From positions 1 to 20,035 of the IMG/VR virus record IMGVR_UViG_3300005613_000513: DNA of 20,035 nucleotides. One strand, written 5' to 3'. The DNA is from a virus. The translations under genes were made by a program, and so were the position numbers. The notes under the pieces were generated by a model. The model was not told the origin of the DNA. It saw nothing but the letters and a program-made list of their open reading frames with translations, and did no database searches. Below are positions 7,335 through 14,562 of this stretch, in pieces (the first letter of the stretch is position 1; every line of letters begins with the position of its first letter).

Positions 7335-7393
7335 ATCCTTTTGGATCTTCTTCGATCTCTTTCCATCGGGGAGTCCTTCGGGACTCCTCTTTT
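7333..7393 (+). terminator. Double hairpin and intrinsic terminator after capsid genes
   Basis: A small hairpin, AGATCC-TTTT-GGATCT (7333-7348), overlaps the stop codon of the decoration gene. A second, strong one pairs GGGGAGTCC (7368-7376) with GGACTCCTC (7381-7389) around a TTCG tetraloop, with one G-U pair, and is followed by TTTT (7390-7393). The second is a classic Rho-independent terminator. The ribosome site of the next gene starts right after it (AGGAGG, 7395-7400). The tail genes need either readthrough or a promoter; none is obvious in this gap. Confidence 0.88.
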
Positions 7394-7404
7394 CAGGAGG
7401 CTCA

Positions 7405-7998
7405 ATGTCTACAGGTGAAATACGGATATGTAATTCCGCATTAATCAAAATAGGCGTGGAGCCTATTGTCAGTTTCTCAGAACAAACAAAAGCGGCTAGA
7501 TTTTGCAACATCCAATATGAGACTATCAGAGATGAACTTCTCTCAGCTCATTACTGGAATTTCGCAATGGCTCGTGTCGCTTTGGCGCAGGTTTCAACCC
7601 CTCCACTATTCGGGTTTGATTACGCCTACCAGCTCCCAGCCGATTGCCTTCGGGTCCGGCAGATTGAGGAGAATGATGCTAAGTTTAAGATAGAGGGGAG
7701 ACTCCTCTACACGGACTCGGCCACAGCAAATATCCAATACGTATCAAAAAATACTGACGCTTCTCAGTACAGTCCATATTTTAAGGAGGCGCTTGCCAGT
7801 AGGCTCGCTGCCGACCTTGCATATCCTATGGTTCAGAGTGTATCATTATCAGAGAAAATGTTTCAAAAACACCAGTTCTTACTGGTCGAAGCGAGAGCAT
7901 TTGATGGGCAAGAGGGCGATATCGATCAATTCCAAGAGGATGTCTGGCTAGAGTCCAGAGTCGGTATAGCTGATGGAGTAGGGAATGTCGAAGTTTAA
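7405..7998 (+). CDS. Tail tubular protein A (T7 gp11-like adaptor)
   Basis: The 197-residue product matches the T7 gp11 adaptor family, which forms the ring joining portal to tail nozzle. The hallmark is the segment from ETIRDELLSAHYWNFAMARV (about 39-58) followed by ALAQV, and then FGFDYAYQLPADCLRVRQI (about 69-87); the N-terminal helix with ICNSALIKIG is also typical. Length is close to T7 gp11. Start ATG 7405 has AGGAGG 4 nt upstream. It overlaps the next gene by 14 nt, so A and B proteins are probably translated together. Confidence 0.93.
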   Translation: MSTGEIRICNSALIKIGVEPIVSFSEQTKAARFCNIQYETIRDELLSAHYWNFAMARVALAQVSTPPLFGFDYAYQLPADCLRVRQIEENDAKFKIEGRLLYTDSATANIQYVSKNTDASQYSPYFKEALASRLAADLAYPMVQSVSLSEKMFQKHQFLLVEARAFDGQEGDIDQFQEDVWLESRVGIADGVGNVEV

Positions 7999-10156
7999 CA
8001 AATCGGTAAATAACTTTACGCTTGGGGAGATCTCTCCTCGCGCCCTGGGTAGAATAGATCTAGATGAGTATTCTTCCTCCTGCAAATACATGCAGCGTTT
8101 TACTCCTCTGAAGAACGGCGGGGCTGCTAAGTTATCAGGTACCGAGTATGTTAAGAGATTAGGCACGGTCGCCAATCTTGCCAATGTGGCACTTATTCCT
8201 TTTGAAACTGCTGACGCCTCTTATCAGATCATGATCACCCCTAATGATTACAATAACACTCGTTTTACGGTGTTTAAGGTGACTACAGTCGGAGCGCCAA
8301 CAGTAGGGGTTTGCAACAATACTTCCGACCTTTACTATCCCAAGACAGGAATAGATACTAAGCAATTCCAGTATGCTCAGGCAGGGGATGTGATGTTTAT
8401 CACTCACCTATCAGGTCTATGGCCAACAACAATGGTCACCTACTTTGCAGGGAACTTCCAGTTTACGGACCACAACCAGGTGTGGGGGTATGCTATGCCC
8501 CCAGAGATTAAAGGTCTGGACACGACTCGGATGGCTTTTCGTCCAGCGAATACAACAACTACAACTATCACCCCTAGTGGCACGAGTATAGGCATCTTAA
8601 CAGCTAGCTCCGGTATCTTTGATCCTGGGCATGTCGGGTATTACTTTAAGCTAACTCACGGCTCGACCACAGGTATCGCCAAGATCACCTCATACTCAAA
8701 TCCTGCAATAGTGCACTTCTCTGTGATCAATGGATTCACCCTTGGAGCAACTACAGCCACCACGAATTGGGAAGAGTGTGCCTGGTCTACATATCGTGGC
8801 TTTCCTAAGACGGTCGCCTTCTACGAACAATCCTTATATTTGGGAGGCAGCCCCTCTCAGCCTGGCACTCTTTGGAAGTCCAGGACAGGCGATGTTGTTT
8901 TCTTTATGGAGAGCAAATTCATCCAGGATACTATCGGCACTCCAGCTACGGATGTGACGGGCCTTAACTATTTCGGTGACGCTACAACCAGCGACCCGGC
9001 CTCCTTCACTATCGCCTCCCATGAGAGGAACGATATTGTGAGCCTCAGTGCTCTGAGACAGCTAAACGTGCTTACCAACCACACGGAATATGTGGCTTAC
9101 GGGAAAAACACTATTCTAAGCAACGATGATGTAACCATCTCACCCCAGACCAACTATGGCGCCCACACGGCGATGGCGGTGAGAAGAAATAACGAAACAG
9201 TTTTTATTAGGCGAGATAAGCTACAGGTCCGCAACTTTAAATATTCGGACAGCAATGGGTCGAATATCTCCCAGGATCTCACCCTTATGGCAGATCACCT
9301 CTACACTGAGGGCGGCAATAGCTGGGGATTCTCTCAGATTGTTTACCACAAATCTAGAGACACCTTTTGGTTACTAAATGAGAATGAGAAACTCCTCGCC
9401 TGCACCTACTTGCCAGAGGCGAAGGTGCTGGGCTGGAGTAAGCACGATATCGCGAGTGTGGAGGACATCCACCACTTGTCAGTTTCTAGAGCACCGGATA
9501 AGTCTGAGGCTTTGTATATTGTGGTTGAGCGGGATGTTGATGGGACAAATGAGTTTGTTCTAGAGAGAATACTTCCGGATTTCGACGGAACTTCCTACGC
9601 CTCTTTCTCTTCTACCGGGCCTAACAGGGGCGCATATCTTGACTCTCATGTTGCCTATAATCTATCGGGCAGCGGCACCGTAATTCCTGGGCTAGACCAC
9701 CTAGAGGGGAAAGAGGTTGCTGTGATAGTTCAGGGTAGATACATTGGAGATTACACAGTATCTAGCGGAGAGGTTGACTTGGGCGACCCAGTTAGTACTT
9801 TCAGCAGATACACTATTACAGGACTCAAATATTCAGCAGAAATCCAAACCTCCGATATTGAGGCAGGTGGAGACTTCGGTACAGCACAGGGTGCGATCCA
9901 GCGTATAGACCGAGTGACAGCTAAGGTGCATAAAACCTTCGACCTCCAGATTGGACAGACTGACGGTAACGGGATTATGGAGGCGGTGCCTTTCATAGAC
10001 AGCGATCCAACAAGTGGGCTAGTGCCTGAATCAAAGGACTATAGGGTTAATGGGTCATTCGGTCCAGATGGTCAGCAGTCGGTGCGCCTTCTATCAGAAG
10101 AACCCTACCCCTGCACGATTCTGAGCCTGGCACTTAGAGGGGTGACACATGATTAA
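7985..10156 (+). CDS. Tail tubular protein B (T7 gp12-like nozzle)
   Basis: This 723-residue protein is expected to form the conical nozzle of the short tail. The N-terminus, with NKSVNNFTLGEISPRALGRI (4-23) and then YMQRFTPLKNGGAAK (about 35-49), is characteristic of gp12-like nozzle proteins, and the rest is strand-rich as expected for a beta-propeller. The segment with LRQLNVLTNHTEYVAYG near 356-372 also fits. T7 gp12 is 794 aa, so this is of similar size. Start ATG 7985 lies within the end of the A gene, behind GGAG (7975-7978). It overlaps the next gene by 8 nt. Confidence 0.93.
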   Translation: MSKFNKSVNNFTLGEISPRALGRIDLDEYSSSCKYMQRFTPLKNGGAAKLSGTEYVKRLGTVANLANVALIPFETADASYQIMITPNDYNNTRFTVFKVTTVGAPTVGVCNNTSDLYYPKTGIDTKQFQYAQAGDVMFITHLSGLWPTTMVTYFAGNFQFTDHNQVWGYAMPPEIKGLDTTRMAFRPANTTTTTITPSGTSIGILTASSGIFDPGHVGYYFKLTHGSTTGIAKITSYSNPAIVHFSVINGFTLGATTATTNWEECAWSTYRGFPKTVAFYEQSLYLGGSPSQPGTLWKSRTGDVVFFMESKFIQDTIGTPATDVTGLNYFGDATTSDPASFTIASHERNDIVSLSALRQLNVLTNHTEYVAYGKNTILSNDDVTISPQTNYGAHTAMAVRRNNETVFIRRDKLQVRNFKYSDSNGSNISQDLTLMADHLYTEGGNSWGFSQIVYHKSRDTFWLLNENEKLLACTYLPEAKVLGWSKHDIASVEDIHHLSVSRAPDKSEALYIVVERDVDGTNEFVLERILPDFDGTSYASFSSTGPNRGAYLDSHVAYNLSGSGTVIPGLDHLEGKEVAVIVQGRYIGDYTVSSGEVDLGDPVSTFSRYTITGLKYSAEIQTSDIEAGGDFGTAQGAIQRIDRVTAKVHKTFDLQIGQTDGNGIMEAVPFIDSDPTSGLVPESKDYRVNGSFGPDGQQSVRLLSEEPYPCTILSLALRGVTHD

Positions 10157-10589
10157 GATCTCTAGGTTAGATTACTCCCAGGTTGCTGACATAATCGATC
10201 AGTTTAATCCAGTAATTGAGCCAGAGAATCTTGCTAAAGATCTCTTCAAATCTCTCCGTAATATCGAGGAGGATGTGATGGTTATGACTCGCGGGAGTGA
10301 GTTTATTTGTGTTGGCGGGTTCAAACACCTAAGGCGCGGAGTAGCTGAGGTGTGGCTTTTCTTAGATAAAAATGCTTATAAATATAAATTTGAATTTACC
10401 AAAGCAGTTAAGCGAATGGTAGACTTTGGATTAAATGAGATGGATCTCCATAGGATTGAGGCGGCAGTGCCAACCAGTCTGAAGAATGGAGCTAAATTTG
10501 AACGGCTATTGGGCTTTGAATTGGAGGGTGTCGCTACAAACTACGACTCCGCCATGCAAGACCACTGGCTATTTGCGAGGACAAAGTAA
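10149..10589 (+). CDS. T7 gp13-like protein with GNAT-like fold
   Basis: The 146-residue product lies where T7 carries gene 13 (138 aa), between the nozzle and the internal virion proteins. The C-terminal part looks like an acetyltransferase (GNAT) fold: VKRMVDFGLNEMDLHRIEAA (about 87-106), then NGAKFERLLGFELEGVA (about 113-129), which matches the motif of GNAT proteins in which a helix precedes the GF.xEG strand. Catalytic activity is not evident and gp13-like proteins are considered structural or assembly factors. The start at ATG 10149 has AGAGGGG (10136-10142) upstream, and the TAATG end overlaps the next gene by one base. Confidence 0.82.
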   Translation: MIKISRLDYSQVADIIDQFNPVIEPENLAKDLFKSLRNIEEDVMVMTRGSEFICVGGFKHLRRGVAEVWLFLDKNAYKYKFEFTKAVKRMVDFGLNEMDLHRIEAAVPTSLKNGAKFERLLGFELEGVATNYDSAMQDHWLFARTK

Positions 10590-11047
10590 TGGCAGCACCA
10601 GCAATTATGGTAGGCGCAGCAGTCTTAGGCACAGGGGTTTCAATCTATGGCCAAAGAAAGGCAGCAAAGGCTCGTCAAGCAGCCTTAAATGCGGCAGCAG
10701 GTGCCAAGAGACAAGCAGCCCTAGCGATGTTAGACCGCTTCGAGCTAAACAAAAAGATGATTCAAGAAGAGGGGCGAGTTATCCAGGGCAAGCAAGTAGG
10801 GGCCTTCGCCAAAGCGGGCGTTGATGTAGGAGAGGGAACACCTCTCGCGGTATTAGAACAAACTAATAAGACGATTGTAAAAACTATAGATTTAGAAGAG
10901 ATGGAAGTAGATGCCCAAGTAGCGGCTATGTTGGCGGGAGCTTCGGCAGATGAGACTGCTGGATATCAAGCCAAAGAAGCTTCTAAATACCAAATGTTGG
11001 GCACATTTTTCTCAGGCGCCGGTACGGCTGCCGAAGCAGCGAAATAG
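10589..11047 (+). CDS. Internal virion protein B (T7 gp14-like)
   Basis: The 152-residue, Ala-rich helical protein begins with a hydrophobic N-terminal segment (MAAPAIMVGAAVLGTGVSIY) followed by a basic helix (QRKAAKARQAAL). This is the layout of gp14-like ejection proteins, which insert in the outer membrane during infection. Residues GVDVGEGTPLAVLEQT (about 77-92) are also typical of this family. It is shorter than T7 gp14 (196 aa). The gene starts in the stop codon of the gp13-like gene (TAATG), with GAGGA (10577-10581) upstream. Confidence 0.85.
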   Translation: MAAPAIMVGAAVLGTGVSIYGQRKAAKARQAALNAAAGAKRQAALAMLDRFELNKKMIQEEGRVIQGKQVGAFAKAGVDVGEGTPLAVLEQTNKTIVKTIDLEEMEVDAQVAAMLAGASADETAGYQAKEASKYQMLGTFFSGAGTAAEAAK

Positions 11048-11054
11048 GTGAATT

Positions 11055-13340
11055 ATGGCAGAGATACCCAAATTAGGTGGAACCAGTAGATTAGCAAGAC
11101 AGGCACCAGTCGATCCTCAAAATATGAGTTTCGTAGCTGCCGAAGGGCAGGCAATTCAGCAGCTCGGTAAAGGGCTAATGGATTTCGGGAAGGGTGTTGG
11201 CTCTTTGATGGCGGAGAGAGAAAGAGCAGAGGTGACGGAATTTGCCGATACTATGTCTCGAGAGTTCCGCGATAAGGCACGACAAGCCCATATCTCACTA
11301 AACAAACAATATGAAAAGCACGAAAATGATCCAGATGCTGGCGGCTATATCGGATATGGTGACTCCTTAAAGTCAGTTTTGACAGATCTCCAGCAGAGTT
11401 TGATCAAGGACTCGGATGCCTCGCAAGCGGCAAAAGATGCCTACTTGAAAAAGACAGGCACCACCCTGACCAACTATACCGTGAAAGGTAGAGTGGAAGA
11501 GAGTGAGTTGCAGTCGAATTTCTACCTTCGTCGCAGATCTGAAGCCACATATGGTTTAGGCCAATTCGCCTACACCGCTGGACCTTTTGAAGGAGACATG
11601 GAGCTTAAGAGGCACATGGTAGAGCTTAAAGGTCAGGAAGGGCACCAGCTCACGCCTAAACAAGTCCACGCCGATCAGATGAAGGCGATCAAGATAGCCA
11701 GAGACGGTGCTATTATGGGGATGGCTGAGAGAGGGTTGAATGGCTTAGTCGACCCAACAGCCTCACAGGAAGAGAAAGAGAAGGCAGTAGATGCTTTCCT
11801 AGATGGGAAAGTAAAAGGCACTGGGACCATGATGAGCACCATGACTCCTGCAGAGCACAGACGATATCGCAGCATGCTTCTAGCTAAGTCAAAATCAGAA
11901 TCTAAAGAAGTAGAGAAGAAGATGACAGTTGCTGTAAATAATGCTGTCGATCTAATGGTGTCAGGAGAGATCCCCGCCCCGAAGCAAGCCCAACAGATTG
12001 ATGAGGCCTTACAGTATGTAAATGCTTTGCCAGATGGTGTAGAGAAGACGAGAATACAGAAGGAGATCGCGGTAGCCAAAGAGGTTGGAGAGCTAACAAA
12101 AGAATTTCCTAATATGACTCAGTCTGAACTAGTTAGCGTTATGAAGGCAGATGGGTATAAGACAGCAGAGCTGGGAAGTAGGGATATCGAAGAGAAGTAT
12201 GATTCTATGGCTGACAGGGCTGCTAAGAGGATGATAGATAATAGGGAGTATGATTTCCCCCAAAGCGTAGCACATCTAGACCTATCTCCTGCGGAAGTGA
12301 TGGAGAAAGCTAAAGAGCTACAGGTGGGGAATGTAATGGCCATCTCTAAAGGGGAACAAGCCTCGATATTAAAAGCCTACGGATCGCTGTCGACATCTCA
12401 TGAGAAGAGTCTTTTCATAGACAGACTTGTAATGGCCCACCCAGAGGATGAGGATTTCGCTAGATTTGCCGGAGCACAGAGGCAGGTTCTAGCAGACTTA
12501 GAGAAAACGGACAGTACAACAGGGGGCTTAATGCTTATGGCTTCCTACTTCGATAACAATATATCTAAGGAACGAGTTATAGATAATTCTACTCCAGATA
12601 GGAAATCTGCTATAACAGACTCTTTCAATCAGAAATTTAGAGGGCAGGGTCCGGCGCTAGAGGATGCAGTGGCCAAGGCAATAGAGGACCACACTGCATA
12701 CATGGATATCTCTAACCTGCAAGAACGGGCTGAGATGGTACATGAGCAGACAACACTGGAGGCTAAACGCCTAATGACCACTGGGGTAAATAGAGATGCT
12801 GCCATAAAGCGGGCTGCCAATACGCTGCTTAACTCTAATTTCCAAGCAGTTAATACGGAAACTGCAAATTATGGGGTTCCAAAGAGTTTAAAAATAAACA
12901 AAGATGATATAATAAATTTCTCAGAAAAGGGTTTATCTAATGAGGTGTTGGCTGCCCTGGGCGTAAGCGAGTCTATCCAAATATTCGCGGGAACTGATCA
13001 GGAGTTTTTCGATACTATTCGGGACCAGAATCCCGTACTTGTCAACAACTCCACAGGCGATGGCGTTATTCTCACTGTAGAAGATCCGGATGATTATTAT
13101 ACTAGAAAGCCTCTCCCGAGAGAGGATGGCACCCCGGCAGAAATAATGTTTAAAGATATGAATAAAGTAGATATACCGACACCATCAGAGCAAACACCCA
13201 TAGGGTTACTGCCTACTAGGGGCGGACTATTTGCTGCCGAGTTTTATGCCAACTTCCCAGAAGCAGAGGAAGAGATGAAGGCATTTCAAGAGCAGGTCAT
13301 TAAAGAAAGAAGGGAAAGTTTCAGGAGAGTAAATGAGTAA
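11055..13340 (+). CDS. Internal virion protein C (T7 gp15-like)
   Basis: The 761-residue, almost wholly helical and charged protein corresponds in place and size to T7 gp15 (747 aa), an inner-core protein ejected to help form the DNA channel across the periplasm. The N-terminus (MAEIPKLGGTSRLARQAPVD, then a segment with AIQQLGKGLMDFGKGVGSLM around 33-52) resembles the start of many gp15-like proteins, and LRRRSEATYGLGQFAYTAGP is present near 159-178. I see no enzymatic motif, in particular no lytic transglycosylase signature. Start ATG 11055 follows AGGTG (11046-11050). It overlaps the next gene by 8 nt (ATGAGTAA). Confidence 0.85.
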   Translation: MAEIPKLGGTSRLARQAPVDPQNMSFVAAEGQAIQQLGKGLMDFGKGVGSLMAERERAEVTEFADTMSREFRDKARQAHISLNKQYEKHENDPDAGGYIGYGDSLKSVLTDLQQSLIKDSDASQAAKDAYLKKTGTTLTNYTVKGRVEESELQSNFYLRRRSEATYGLGQFAYTAGPFEGDMELKRHMVELKGQEGHQLTPKQVHADQMKAIKIARDGAIMGMAERGLNGLVDPTASQEEKEKAVDAFLDGKVKGTGTMMSTMTPAEHRRYRSMLLAKSKSESKEVEKKMTVAVNNAVDLMVSGEIPAPKQAQQIDEALQYVNALPDGVEKTRIQKEIAVAKEVGELTKEFPNMTQSELVSVMKADGYKTAELGSRDIEEKYDSMADRAAKRMIDNREYDFPQSVAHLDLSPAEVMEKAKELQVGNVMAISKGEQASILKAYGSLSTSHEKSLFIDRLVMAHPEDEDFARFAGAQRQVLADLEKTDSTTGGLMLMASYFDNNISKERVIDNSTPDRKSAITDSFNQKFRGQGPALEDAVAKAIEDHTAYMDISNLQERAEMVHEQTTLEAKRLMTTGVNRDAAIKRAANTLLNSNFQAVNTETANYGVPKSLKINKDDIINFSEKGLSNEVLAALGVSESIQIFAGTDQEFFDTIRDQNPVLVNNSTGDGVILTVEDPDDYYTRKPLPREDGTPAEIMFKDMNKVDIPTPSEQTPIGLLPTRGGLFAAEFYANFPEAEEEMKAFQEQVIKERRESFRRVNE

Positions 13341-14562
13341 TCTTAGCTGGGGTTTTGGCAAAGAAAAAAGATTTGCCCGAATAAAGAAGAAGCCAGGCTT
13401 CGGAGAGGGTCTAATGGCCAGCTTCATACAGGGCGCCGAGTTCGGCGAATCCCTATCTCTAGTGAGGGCAGCTCAGATAAAACTAGCTGAAAGAGAAGAT
13501 GACGTTTGGGATGCTGACACTTTAAATGAAGAATTTACAGCAGTATCAAAACCTTTCACAGAGCCAATGTCATACTCTAAGGCTAAATTGATTAATAGGT
13601 TTGCCAAGGATAAAAGAAAGGTAGAAGAACTCAAGCAGGGGGGAGACCCTGACAGCAACTTTGAAGCAGCTATGAAGTTCGGCATGGGTATGATCCCTCA
13701 AATCCTAGACCCTATCGGGGTAGGCCTGTCTCTGGCATTAGGCGGCGGCATAACTAAAGCTATGGCTGTTTACGCGAACAGAGCCAGAAAGGCGGCGGTA
13801 GCTGCCCAAGCAATAAAAGGCGGCGTTAAGGAAGTAGCAGAGCAGGGGGCGAAAGAGGTCGCAAAGCAGAGCCTGACTAGGTCTATGGGCGAAGGTGTCG
13901 CGGGTAACGTGCTGTCAGAAGCTGCTTTCGTCACACCATCTCAAGAGTATCAGAGAGAAGAGGTTGACGCATATATAAGTATAAGAAATGCGGTTATTGC
14001 TGGTATGGCTTTTCCGGGCGTTATTCACGGTATGAAAAAGAGCCTACAGTTTACGAGTGCAGCCATAAATGAGAAACTTATAAAGAATGCAGAAATGCAG
14101 CTACAGCATAGCAAGAGAATAGACAACGAGGCTTTGGCATTTTTCAAAGCTAAGGATGAGCTACCTGCACTTCGGAAAAGAATAGATGATATGTGGAAGG
14201 AGAAGACTCCTAAGGTTGAGCAGATAGAGGAGTTGGAGAAACTATATAGAGAGATTGACGAATACGAGATAGATAGAGCCGCAGAGATAGAGAAGGCCAA
14301 CAGCCCTGAGGCAGGAGTCCACTACGACCAAGAGGCTTCTGCCCGGTATAAAGAGAACCTAGATAAGAGCTTTGATGATAAGGATATAGACAATGTTCGC
14401 CAATCTTTAGATGAACTAGATGAGGAAGTAGCTATTTTAGAAAAAGAGGGTATGGATAATGAATATATAAAAGAGATAGAAGAGGTCAGACAGGAAAGAG
14501 GAAAGATGGAAGAATTGGATAGAGCAATTAAGGCCGCCAAGAAGTGCGCCGAGGAAGGATAA
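13333..14562 (+). CDS. gp16-like ejection protein, N-terminal part (separate gene)
   Basis: This 409-residue protein has a basic N-terminus (residues 9-20), two hydrophobic helical segments (about 115-147, containing MIPQILDPIGVGLSLALGGG, and 218-236) and a long charged coiled-coil C-terminal half (about 278-409). The LDP motif with adjoining Gly/Ala-rich membrane-active helix is typical of large gp16-type ejection proteins. T7 gp16 (1318 aa) would correspond to this product plus the next one (409 + 820 aa). The T7 transglycosylase region is not seen. Start ATG 13333 is preceded by AGGAGAG (13323-13329). The stop codon overlaps the next start by one base (TAATG). The assignment rests on order, length and layout. 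Confidence 0.8.
   Translation: MSNLSWGFGKEKRFARIKKKPGFGEGLMASFIQGAEFGESLSLVRAAQIKLAEREDDVWDADTLNEEFTAVSKPFTEPMSYSKAKLINRFAKDKRKVEELKQGGDPDSNFEAAMKFGMGMIPQILDPIGVGLSLALGGGITKAMAVYANRARKAAVAAQAIKGGVKEVAEQGAKEVAKQSLTRSMGEGVAGNVLSEAAFVTPSQEYQREEVDAYISIRNAVIAGMAFPGVIHGMKKSLQFTSAAINEKLIKNAEMQLQHSKRIDNEALAFFKAKDELPALRKRIDDMWKEKTPKVEQIEELEKLYREIDEYEIDRAAEIEKANSPEAGVHYDQEASARYKENLDKSFDDKDIDNVRQSLDELDEEVAILEKEGMDNEYIKEIEEVRQERGKMEELDRAIKAAKKCAEEG

Noticed and set aside
14544-14561. GTG start six codons upstream for the 820-aa protein
   Set aside because: The ATG at 14562 has an ideal GAGGAAGGA at the right distance; the GTG has none.
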